Program-made: the position numbers and the translations under genes
Part shown: piece by piece, positions 22,041 through 32,118 of the stretch
How positions within the stretch are numbered: position 1 is the stretch's first letter
Layout of the letters: each line of letters begins with the position of its first letter
Notes under the pieces: generated by a model
Database searches by the model: none
What the model saw: only the letters and a program-made list of their open reading frames with translations
What the model was told of the DNA's origin: nothing
Source: Arachis hypogaea
Lineage: Eukaryota; Streptophyta; Magnoliopsida; Fabales; Fabaceae
DNA length: 64,000 nucleotides
Direction of reading: 5' to 3'
Assembly (NCBI RefSeq): GCF_003086295.3
Contig: NC_092053.1
Coordinates: 89,376,745-89,440,744, forward strand

Positions 22041-23461
22041 TTAGCCTCAAACTTTTTGGCTAACTTTTGGGCAAAAAGCTGGAGCAAAAGTTAGCCTCAA
22101 ACTTTTTGGCTAACTTTTGACATCACAAATCAACACCCTGGAGAGCAAAAGTTTGCGCCAACGTTAGCCCCTAACTTTTTGGCTAACGTTGGCGCATGAA
22201 AAACACACCCTGGAGAGCAAAAGTTTGCGCCAACGTTAGCCTCTAACTTTTTGGCTAACGTTGGTGCCATGAGTGTGCAAGGGGAGGCCAACGTTGGAGC
22301 AAAAGTTAGACCCCTAACTTTTGCCCCAACGTTGGTATCAGCAAAAGAGGGTGGCTGATGTGAAAAGTTGGAGTAAAAGTTAGCCTCAAACTTTTACTCC
22401 AACTTTTACTCAGGCTTTCATGATTCCAACCCGGTTCAATTTGGTTCTTCTCCAAACTCCAAGAGCAATCAACCAAGGCCTCTATCAACCCAATTCCATC
22501 AAGAGCAAAGGCCCAATTGAAGGCTTGAAGACCATTTGAAGAAAGTGTATAAATAGCATAGGATTTAAGTTTTTAAGAGAGCTTTTTCCTTTGAGTTTGG
22601 AGAGAGAGTTTTCGGAGAGTTTTGGTGATTGAGTGAATTTTAAATTTCTAAGTCTTGGGGAAGGAGAATTGAATTCCCTTCCTCTTAGTTTTCTTACTTT
22701 CAATTTCAATTACAATTGTCTTGGATCTTGGGTGGAAAATTGAAGAACTTCTGTTTCAATCTCACCTTGGGATCTTGTTTAATTTTTTGCTTAATTGAAT
22801 TTCAGTTTCGGTTAACTGCTTTTCATCTACTTTCTTTGCAATCTACATTTCCTTTGCAATTGTTCTTGTTGGATCTAGGAAGGCATTGAGATCTAGACTT
22901 GGTTTTCTAGTCTCTTGGGTCCTGAGATCCGGATTTCCCATTTTCCATTCCCTGTTTACTGTTTTCATGCTCATTTACAATTTTGTTTTTAAGATCCGTT
23001 TCGATTCAAGACATCCTTTACTTCTCTGTTTGTTGCAATTTACTTTTCCTTGTTTAAATTTCTGCAAATCCAACTCCCAATTCCCTTTACAATTCAAGCC
23101 ATTTACATTTCTTGCACTTTAAGATTCTGCAATTTACATTTATTGCGTTCTAAGTTTCTGCCATTTAATTTCTTGCTCTTTAAGATTCAGCACTTTAAAT
23201 TCCAGTTCTCTTTAATTTCATGTAATTCACCTATTTCCTTTACTTTCTATGCAATTTAAATTCTGCAAATCACAAATCTCTCAACCAAATCTTGATTCGC
23301 TTGACTAAATCAACCACTAAACTAAAATTACTCAATCCTTCAATCCTTGTGGGATCGACCTCACTCCCGTGAGTTATTATTACTTGATGCGACCCGGTGC
23401 ACTTGCCGGTTAGATTTGGGTGTTTTGGAGAAATTTGTTTTTCCACAAAAATATCCCATCA
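22041..23461 (+). repeat. 5' LTR of G, second part
   Basis: Continues the LTR after F. It holds the U3 array of GCCAACGTTAGC/GGCTAACGTTGGC pieces (22041-22410), TATA-like TATAAATA at 22548-22555, and the terminal ATCCCATCA at 23461. ORFs on either strand here repeat in 26316-26954 because of LTR identity and are not genes. Confidence 0.9.
22548..22555 (+). promoter_or_regulatory. TATA-like box in the G 5' LTR
   Basis: TATAAATA about 140 bp downstream of the palindrome array; the 3' LTR has it at 26379-26386. Confidence 0.5.
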
Positions 23462-23467
23462 AGTTTT

Positions 23468-23485
23468 TGGCGCCGTTGCCGGGGA
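23468..23485 (+). promoter_or_regulatory. Primer-binding site of element G (tRNA-Asp)
   Basis: TGGCGCCGTTGCCGGGGA, perfect, six bases (AGTTTT) after the LTR. Confidence 0.9.
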
Positions 23486-25389
23486 TTAATTAGATTGACA
23501 ATGATTAAGTGAGGTGGCAATTTAGATCAAGCACTTTTTCTTTAATTTTTGACTGACACACTAACTGTTTGAATTTTTGCCTGAGCTAATTGAAACCTCA
23601 CTTTAGCAATAGAGTGAAGTTTTCTTGGTTTATCTTGCTGAATATGATTCTCATAGCTTGATAAATAAACGAGAGAAGTGATTTTCGTTCATTAATCTCT
23701 CAAGTTTACCAACTGTTTGACACATGGTGTCAACTAATCCTCTGACTACATTTTGGCATGAGAATATCCAATTTTCATTTGGATTGTTTGTGATTGTGCA
23801 GGTCATGGAGGAAAGGAATCCTACAGCAAGAGGAGAAAAACTGAGGCATTATGATTTCCAGCCTCCATAATCAAAGAGCAAGATGTCAAGCTAGTGACAA
23901 TAAAAGAGCGCTTGTTGGGAGGCAACCCAACCGGAGGTAACCATCTTTTCATATCTATTTTAATAAAAAGGCTAATTAGTTTTATCTATATTGCTAGAAG
24001 CTAAGTTTGGTGTTACACACCAAAATAATATAAAGGAGAATGAAGGATTCTAAGTTTGGTGTTTCACCAAAATCCCATTATAAAACACATTCTCACTTTC
24101 TGCATAATGTTGGCTTCAAGCATATTGGATGAACTTGTTAGCTATTTTGCTATTTCCTAGTTTTCAGTTCCATGGCTTTTGAAAAAGAGAAAAAAAAAAG
24201 AGAAAAAAATTATCACACATGGTTAATTTGATGCATGAAAACCATTGGCAAGGTACTAAGTTTGGTGTTCCCACACCAAAGTAAGTTCAAAGGCCTACAA
24301 ATAAATCATGCAGACTAACCATTGTCTCTAAGTGCTTGGGGAACAAGCAACTTTCAATATCACTGCAGGGTACCATACAAACTTTTGGAAAGATTTAGCA
24401 TCATCTATCAAAAGGAAGAGAGAGGAATGTAAAGATCGGCAATGATGATGAGGAAGAGGAAAGCAAGCGAACTCCAAAAGGTTGTATTATTCAGTGATTA
24501 TTTTGTATTAGATGCTGCTAAATTGAAAGTTACATAATACCCCTGCCTGCCTGCATAGGATAGTTTTTCTGTAATTCAATAAGCAAGATGCTTGATTATT
24601 CACAACATTTTTCTCTTCAAAACTTGTTTGTACTCAATATTTCAAAAAAAATGCATCACATGAAAGTTCTTTGAAAAGAAGGATTGAGGAATCAAACAAT
24701 GTTGAGGCAAGCAAAAGATTAAGAGAAGTGGTGGTTCTGGTTGTATGATTATGTATTGAGGCTGCATGCTTGTGAAAACTTGCATGGGAGCTCATAGGCA
24801 GGACATGAAGTTCAAAGAAGTATTGTGGAGATTCTCAAAAATCTATTGATCCAAGAAGCAGCAAACAAAACAAAAGAAAGAAAAGAAAATACAAAGACAA
24901 AAAGAACATGACCCAAGGCTCTGAGCATCAATTACTAGGCAGAAAAGAAAGAAGAAACAATGACTCAAAGAGTTGTTAGCCTAGTAAAATGCTTGTGGTT
25001 GAGTTGTGTCAAAGAAAGAGGCTTGAGCAAGTAAATCCTTAGGGGTGCTTTAACACCTAATACCTTAAAACCAACTGGTTTAGGAGTATTGATTGAAAGC
25101 TTATCTAAAGAGCCGCTTTGAGACATGACACTTAGAGTCAAGGCCAAAGCATAGAAACTAAAAGCTGCTTCAAGGTGACTACATATAAAGAGATCTCCAT
25201 GATACCATTTGGATGAAAATCCTAAGACCTAAGACTCCCAATATGTGAGGACTAGTAAGCACTGAAGCCCTTGTATGAGCATATAATTTAGAGTTCACCC
25301 CACTGTTACTTAATCACTTCACTCACAGGACTTTACAAGTTGTTCTTCAATCCATCTTAAATGAAAGAACCATTGAGCATAATTCATTT
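23486..25389 (+). other. Non-coding internal region of element G
   Basis: No sense ORF of 60 codons or more. It has the twin stem-loop at 23884-23931, then AAGTTTGGTGTT copies (24003, 24051 and 24260), the block AAGGCTCTGAGCATCAAT (about 24913-24930) shared with F, E and C, and several weak purine-rich stretches. Confidence 0.7.
23884..23931 (+). ncRNA. Twin stem-loop (SL1/SL2), element G copy
   Basis: SL1 TGTC-AAGCTAGT-GACA (23884-23899), link with AGCGCTT, SL2 GTTGGG-AGGCAA-CCCAAC (23914-23931). All pairs are intact in an element that has no ORF, so the structure is not there to serve the downstream coding of a protein. Confidence 0.65.
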
Positions 25390-25426
25390 CTTGCTTGGGG
25401 ACAAGCAAGCTTTAAGTTTGGTGTTG
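25390..25426 (+). promoter_or_regulatory. Hairpin plus PPT-like module before the G 3' LTR
   Basis: CTTGCTTG-GGGA-CAAGCAAG (25390-25409, perfect 8 bp), then TTTAAGTTTGGTGTTG to the LTR start at 25427. Confidence 0.7.
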
Positions 25427-27293
25427 TGATGATAAGTCATCTTAGCCTAGTTTCACTAGTCTTTTTCTTTAGTTTTCAATTGAATTATGCACTTTCTTGA
25501 GCCATAAGCAAGCCAATTGGGTAGATTTTCATGTTTCCTTTGATTTAATCAACCATGTATGAATTAATGCAATTTCATGAAGTTTTATGCTATAATTGTC
25601 ACATATTATGAAAGAATGAATATCTCATGATTTTGAGCATAGCTTTGATGTGTTTGGTTGGTTAATGATAGGTGAAGAAAGCTTGGAGAAAGGTTGAAGC
25701 AAGAAGGAATGGTTAGGAGGAAGAGAGGACAAAAAGTTTGAGCAAAAGTTTGCCTCAAACTTTAGCTCAAACTTCTGGATTAATTGAAAATGAACCAGGA
25801 AGCAAAAAGCTAGACCAAAAGTTAGCCTCAAACTTTTGTGCAAACTTTTGGGCAAAAAGTTGGAGCAAAAGTTAGCCTCAAACTTTTTGGCTAACTTTTG
25901 GGCAAAAAGCTGGAGCAAAAGTTAGCCTCAAACTTTTTGGCTAACTTTTGGCATCACAAATCAACACCCTGGAGAGCAAAAGTTTGCGCCAACGTTAGCC
26001 CCTAACTTTTTGGCTAACGTTGGCGCATGAAAAACACACCCTGGAGAGCAAAAGTTTGCGCCAACGTTAGCCTCTAACTTTTTGGCTAACGTTGGCGCCA
26101 TGAGTGTGCAAGGGGAGGCCAACGTTGGAGCAAAAGTTAGACCCCTAACTTTTGCCCCAACGTTGGTATCAGCAAAAGAGGGTGGCTGATGTGAAAAGTT
26201 GGAGTAAAAGTTAGCCTCAAACTTTTACTTCAACTTTTACTCAAGCTTTCATGATTCCAACCCGGTTCAATTTGGTTCTTCTCTAAACTCCAAGAGCAAT
26301 CAACCAAGGCCTCTATCAACCCAATTCCATCAAGAGCAAAGGCCCAATTGAAGGCTTGAAGACCATTTGAAGAAAGTGTATAAATAGCATAGAATTTAAG
26401 TTTTTAAGAGAGCGTTTTCCTTTGAGTTTGGAGAGAGAGTTTTCGGAGAGTTTTGGTGATTGAGTGAATTTTAAATTTCTAAGTCTTGGGGAAGGAGAAT
26501 TGAATTCCCTTCCTCTTAGTTTTCTTACTTTCAATTTCAAATTACAATTGTCTTGGATCTTGGGTGGAAAATTGAAGAACTTCTGTTTCAATCTCACCTT
26601 GGGATCTTGTTTAATTTTCTGCTTAATTGAATTTCAGTTTCGGTTAATTGCTTTTCATCTACTTTCTTTGCAATCTACATTTCCTTTGCAATTGTTCTTG
26701 TTGGATCTAGGAAGGCATTGAGATCTAGACTTGGTTTTCTAGTCTCTTGGGTCCTGAGATCCGGATTTCCCAATTCCCATTCCCTGTTTACTGTTTTCAT
26801 GCTCATTTACAATTTTATTTTTAAGATCCGTTTCGATTCAAGACATCCTTTACTTCTCTGTTTGTTGCAATTTACTTTTCCTTATTTAAATTTCTGCAAA
26901 TCCAACTCCCAATTCCCTTTACAATTCAAGCCATTTACATTTCTTGCACTTTAAGATTCTGCAATTTACATTTATTGCGTTCTAAGTTTCTGCCATTTAA
27001 TTTCTTGCTCTTTAAGATTCAGCACTTTAAATTCCAGTTCTCTTTAATTTCATGTAATTCACCCGTTTCCTTTACTTTCTATGCAATTTAAATTCTGCAA
27101 ATCATAAATCTCTCAACCAAATCTTGATTCGCTTGACTAAATCAACCACTAAACTAAAATTGCTCAATCCTTCAATCCCTGTGGGATCGACCTCACTCCC
27201 GTGAGTTATTATTACTTGATGCGACCCGGTGCACTTGCCGGTTAGATTTGGGTGTTTTGGAGAAATTTGTTTTTCCACAAAAATATCCCATCA
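25427..27293 (+). repeat. 3' LTR of element G
   Basis: The LTR is 1867 bp, TGATGATAAGTCATC to ATCCCATCA, uninterrupted. U3 array 25735-26245, TATA-like box 26379-26386. Confidence 0.9.
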
Positions 27294-27298
27294 GTAAT
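27294..27298. repeat. Target site duplication of G, right copy (GTAAT)
   Basis: Matches 14400-14404. Confidence 0.85.
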
Positions 27299-27512
27299 CC
27301 CTGAAATCATTTAACACACATATCAAGGCATCTAATGGTAATAAGAGAGGATTAATATTAGCAAATATAAGGCCAAAGAAGCATGTTTTCAATCATAGCA
27401 CAAAATCAGGAAGGAGAATGTAAAACATGCATTTTGTATGAACAAGTGTATGAAAGATTGATAAAATCCACTCAATTGAGCACAAGATAAACTATAAAAT
27501 AGTGGTTTATCA
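27299..27512 (-). repeat. Element I LTR, proximal piece right of G
   Basis: In sense the LTR starts TGATAAACC at 27512, like D and H, and runs to the G insertion site. It continues at 14404-14304. The remainder of this 3' LTR is missing. Confidence 0.7.
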
Positions 27513-27550
27513 ACCTCCCCACACTTAAACAATAGCATGTCCTCATGCTA
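27513..27550 (-). promoter_or_regulatory. Hairpin plus polypurine tract of element I
   Basis: In sense: TAGCATG-AGGA-CATGCTA (27550-27533, perfect 7 bp), then TTTAAGTGTGGGGAGGT directly against the LTR. GTGTGGGGAGGT is a standard polypurine tract for plus-strand priming. Confidence 0.75.
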
Positions 27551-29748
27551 AGCTCAAGAGAAGCTATAAAGGAGTGAAGAGGAATGGTAAAATGTATGAA
27601 ATGCAACCTATGTATATGAATGCAACTATATATGCTAAGATGTTTCTATCTACTTGGTTAAAAGTAAACAAGTTCTCCAAGACAAATATAAATCAAATTC
27701 CACTAATCCAAATCATACAATAAAAGACAAGTAAACTTGTAAGAAGATAGCTCATGAAAGCAGGGAACATAGAATTAAGCATTGAACCCTCACTGGTAGT
27801 GTATATGCACTCTAATCACTCAAGTGTATAGAGTAATTCACTCTACTCTTCTCAAATCATGCTTTCTAAACTTTTTTCTTTATCTAACCAATCAACAAGT
27901 ATTTAATGTACCAATGTAAACATCATGAGGTCTTTTCAAGGTTGTAATGGGGCTAAGGTAAGGGTGAGGGTACATATATGGCTAAGTGAGCTATAAATTG
28001 AATCTTTAATTAACCTAAGCTTTCACCTAACATACATATACTCTATATAATTCTAATTCATGCCTAGCTACCCAAAATTCCCACTTTTGCATCACATACT
28101 CATGTATCAACTTTTCTTTAATTTTATCACATATGCATTGATTTTTCATTAACTTAACATTGGGGTAATTTTGTCCCCTTATTTATTTACTTATTTATTG
28201 AATATTTTTTTTGGATTTTTTTTCTTTTTTTATTTTTATTTTTTTAAATAGAAAAATAATCATAACTTATCAATGCACATGGATTTTTAATTTTTTTAGT
28301 CTCACATGAGTAGGTACCCAAATTTCCAATATTTTATCAAAGTAGAAACATAACATATTCCCTTATTAACCCATGTTCCCACAGTTTCCCCACACTTAAT
28401 TGTTACACAATCCCTATCTTAAGCTAACCAAAGATTCAATTGGGATATTTAATTGTTTTTCTGCTTAAGGCTAGTGATGTGGTAAAATATAGAATAAATG
28501 GGGATTAAAAGGCTCAAAGTGGCTAACAAAGGTAATTGAAAGGGTAGGCTTATTTGGGATAAGTGAGAAAAAATAAATAATGGCCTCAATCATATACAAG
28601 CATGTAAATACACTAAATAGTGGACATATAGAATGGAACAAAGCAAAGATTGCAATCATAGAGAAGAAAACACACAAGAATAAAAATTTATGGTTAAATA
28701 ATGTAACCATGTAATTACGCTCAAGTCTTACAGGTTGTATGTTTCTAGCTTTAAACTATATTCCAAATACAACTTCCAACAAATTTAACAAAAAAAATTT
28801 TAATTTAAATTAGTGAAATACTATAAAAATTTCTTGAAAAAGAAAATATTACTTCAACCAAGTAGTAAAATATGCACAAAATCAAATAAACATGCAATCA
28901 AACATGTAAATGCAACAATGAACTAATGAAGAAAATAAGACATTGGTGTTGAGAAGGAAATAACTAACCCATGGAGATTGGTATCGACCTCCCCACACTT
29001 AAAGGTTGCACCGACCTCGGTGCATGCTAAGATGTGCAAGTGGAAGGGTTGCTTCAACTAATGCTTTTCTCTAAAGATTGTGCTGATGGACTTGTTTGTC
29101 TCCCCATTTAGAAGCTTTCCCTTTCTCTTTCTCGGTGGCCAGCCTGAAAGTAGAGGAAAAGAAGAAAAGTAATCAAGAAAGAAAGATAAAAAAAATAAAA
29201 TATGGCTGGGTTAATGCCAAATAATGAGGATCACAATTACTTGGTAGCTACAACATGCAATTGAATAAGAAAATTTTACAACATGCAAAAAATTTGCAAC
29301 AAAGGGGAAGAGTAGGTAATGAAAGACAGTATAAAATATTACCCAACAGTGTAAAGCAAGTCACTAAGCACCAAAATAATTCAAGAAAAGATGTAATAGT
29401 TGAATAAGAAAATTTAACACCAATGGTAAAATAATAAATTTAGAAAAGAAAATAAAAATATGCACAAAATTAAAATAAAGTGAATGAAATTATGTAAATG
29501 CAATAGGAAAAATAGAATGAAAGAGAATAATGATGAGAAGGTAAATAAATGAAGAAAAAGAAAGTAAGAAAGGAGGAAGAAAGAAATAAGAAAGGAAAAG
29601 AAAAAATTAGGATTAGGGAAGAAAAGATAAGATATCTGGCACTGATCTGGATAAGCTGTGCGGTACAGGTGACGCGGACGCGTGAGTCATGCGGTCGCGT
29701 GTTTTGTGATATTTTCAAGTGACGCGGACACCTGGGTCGCGCGGTCGC
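27551..29748 (-). mobile_element. Internal region of element I (3' part), cut by element A
   Basis: No believable ORF; T-rich runs at 28200-28250. It matches D's downstream internal region by shared order: terminal hairpin/PPT, a second hairpin/PPT module at 28987-29024, and a CG-rich ACGCG array (29670-29748) like D 52214-52522. Element A is inserted at 29748. The upstream part of I is not found in the window. Confidence 0.6.
28987..29024 (-). promoter_or_regulatory. Internal hairpin plus PPT-like module, element I
   Basis: In sense: TGCACCG-AGGT-CGGTGCA (29024-29007, perfect 7 bp), then TTTAAGTGTGGGGAGGT. It is a second copy of the tract, about 1.5 kb upstream of the one at the LTR. Confidence 0.7.
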
Positions 29749-30121
29749 TGATGAGCGGATATTTTATACGCTTTTTGGGGTTAATTTCATATAGATTTTA
29801 GTATGTTTTAGTTGGTTTTTAGTTTATTTTCATTAGTTTCTAGGCAAAATCCACATTTCTGGACTTTACTATGAGTTTGTGTGTTTTTCTGTAATTTTAG
29901 GTATTTTCTAGCTGAAATTGAGGGAGCTGAGCAAAAATCTGATTCAGGCTGAAAAAGGACTGCTGATGCTGTTGGATTCTGACCTCCCTGCACTCAAAAT
30001 AGATTTTCTGGAGCTACATAACTCCAAATGGCGTGCTTCCAAATGTGTTGGAAAGTAGACATCCAGGGATTTCCAGCAATATATAATAGTCCATACTTTG
30101 CTCAAGGATAAATGACGTAAA

Positions 30122-30231
30122 CTGGCGTTCAATGCCAGCTCTCTGCCCAATTCTGGCATCCAGCGCCAGAAACAAGTTGCAAGTTGGAGTTCAACGCCAG
30201 AAAAGGATCCAAAGCTGGCGTTGAACGCCCA
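30122..30231 (+). repeat. 31-bp-register palindrome array in the A LTR (4 units)
   Basis: Units start at 30122, 30153, 30184 and 30215, each 31 bp apart. A TATA-like TATTTAAA is at 30360-30367, about 130 bp downstream. Confidence 0.85.
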
Positions 30232-30359
30232 AAACAGCCCCAGGCACGTGAGAAGCTTTAATCTCAGCCCCAGCACACACCAAGTGGGCCCCAGAAGTGG
30301 ATTTCTGCACTATTTGTTATAGTTTACTCATTTTCTGTAAACCTAGGTTACTAGTTTAG

Positions 30360-30367
30360 TATTTAAA
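30360..30367 (+). promoter_or_regulatory. TATA-like box in the A LTR
   Basis: TATTTAAA in the place where C, J and E have TATAAATA (sense). Confidence 0.4.
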
Positions 30368-31291
30368 CAACTTTTAGAGATTTATTTTGTATCTCATGAC
30401 ATTTTAGATCTGAATTTTGTACTCTTTGACGGCATGAGTCTCTAAACTCCATTGTTGGGGGTGAGGAGCTCTGCTGTGTCTCGATGAATTAATGCAAGTA
30501 TTTCTGTTTTCCATTCAAACATGCATGTTCCTACCTAAGATATCCATTCGCGCCTAACTATGGAGAAGGTGATGATCAGTGACACTCATCACGTTCCTCA
30601 ATCCATGAACGTGTGTCTGACAATCACCTCCGTTCTACATCAGATTGAATGAATATCTCTTAGATTCCTTAATCGGAATCTCTATGGTATAAGCTAGATT
30701 GATGGCGGCATTCATGAGAATCCGGAAAGTCTAAACCTTGTCAGTGGTATTTCGAGTAGGATTCTGAGATTGGATGGCTGTGACGAACTTCAAACTCGCG
30801 AGTGCTGGACGTAGTGACAGACGCAAAAGGATAGTAAATTCTATTCCGGTACGACTGAGAACCTGCAGATGATTAGCCGTGCGGTGACAGCGCACCTGGA
30901 CCATTTTCACTGGAAGGATGGATGGTAGCCATTGACAACGGTGATCCACCTACACGCAGCTTGCCATAGGAGGACATGCGTGCGTGAATCAGATGACAGA
31001 GGAAAGCAGAGATTCTGAAGACAAAGCATCTCCAAAACTCCAACATATTCTCCATTACTGCATAACAAGTAACCTTTAATCCATGCTCTCTTGTTTATTC
31101 GCAATTTAACTGATAAATATAATTGACTTCCTGACTAAGAATTGCATGATAACCATAGATTGCTTCAAACCAACAATCTCTGTGGGATTCGACCCTTACT
31201 CACGTAAGGTATTACTTGGACGACCCAGTGCACTTGCTGGTTAGTGGTACGAGTGTGAAAAGTGTGATTCACAATTCGTGCACCAAGTTTT

Positions 31292-31309
31292 TGGCGCCGT
31301 TGCCGGGGA
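31292..31309 (+). promoter_or_regulatory. Primer-binding site of element A (tRNA-Asp)
   Basis: TGGCGCCGTTGCCGGGGA, perfect, six bases after the LTR. Confidence 0.9.
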
Positions 31310-32118
31310 TTGTTCGTGTTTGAACAACTGACGGTTTATTTTGTTGCTTAGATTAGGAAAAAATTTTCTTTTTGGTTTAGAGTCTCTTATTATTGTTTTT
31401 GGTTAAAATTTTAGAATCCTTATTTTCTCTTTCAAAAATATACTTCTTCAAAACAAGTGTTACATTTACTGCCCAATTGGCTAGAGTGTTGGTCTAAGTC
31501 TGTGGCAGTTTGGTATACTCTTTTTAAAATCTTTTTCAAAAATAATAATTTCTCTATTAAATTTTGTGCCAAACTTTAAGTTTGGTATTTTCTTGTTCAT
31601 TTCCCTTTGGTTTTCGAAAATTTTAGTTTGGTTTTCCAAAAATTTTAAGTTTGGTGTTCTTTCTTCATGTTCTTGTGTTCTTGTGAGTCTTCAAAGTGTT
31701 CTTGAGTTTTCCTCGTGTCTTGATCTTAAAATTTTTAAGTTTGGTGTTCCTTGGTGTTTTCCATCCAAAATTTTCAAAAACAAGGAGCATTAGATCTAAA
31801 AAATTTTAAATCTTGTGCTATCTTACTGTTTTTTTCTTTCCTCTTAAAATTCAAAAATATCTTTTCTCCTTTTTTTAAAAAGCAAATTTTCGAAATCTAT
31901 TTCTAAAATTCAGATTTTTATTTCAAAATTTAAAACCTTTTTCAAAAATCATCATATCCTTTTCAAAATTTCCTAACCACTTTCTCTCTCCTCATTTTTT
32001 CGAAAATCTTCACCCATTTTTATTTATTTTATTTTAATTTATTTTGTTTTCGAAATAAGTAAATTATTAAATAAATAAAAATATTTTTTCTATTTTACAT
32101 CATCTTCCTTTCTCCATC
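31310..32118 (+). other. Leader (5' UTR) of element A
   Basis: About 0.8 kb, AT-rich with TTTTCAAAA and TTTCGAAAA runs and four or five AAGTTTGGT(G/A)TT copies (31577-31750). The 75-codon ORF at 31566 is low-complexity and doubtful. Confidence 0.6.

Larger units (their letters stand above)
14405..27293 (+). mobile_element. Element G: ORF-less LTR retrotransposon, split by F
   Basis: G has a 5' LTR in two parts (14405-14849 and 22041-23461, 1866 bp together), a perfect tRNA-Asp PBS, an internal region of only about 1.97 kb and a 3' LTR (25427-27293, 1867 bp), flanked by GTAAT. Without F it is about 5.7 kb. The internal region has no sense ORF of 60 codons or more. It keeps the twin stem-loop, several AAGTTTGGTGTT copies and the hairpin/PPT-like module. 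It is a LARD/TRIM-like non-autonomous element, mobilised in trans by inference. Host: the LTR of element I. Confidence 0.9.
29749..31285 (+). repeat. 5' LTR of element A
   Basis: The LTR is 1537 bp, TGATGAGCGGATATTTTATA to GTGCACCA. It is related to the C, J and E LTRs and ends directly before AGTTTT and the PBS. It does not have the extra PBS-like copy that C and J carry. Confidence 0.9.

Noticed and set aside
29744..29748. GTCGC as proven target duplication of A
   Set aside because: The right end of A is lost, so there is nothing to compare it with; recorded only as the expected site.
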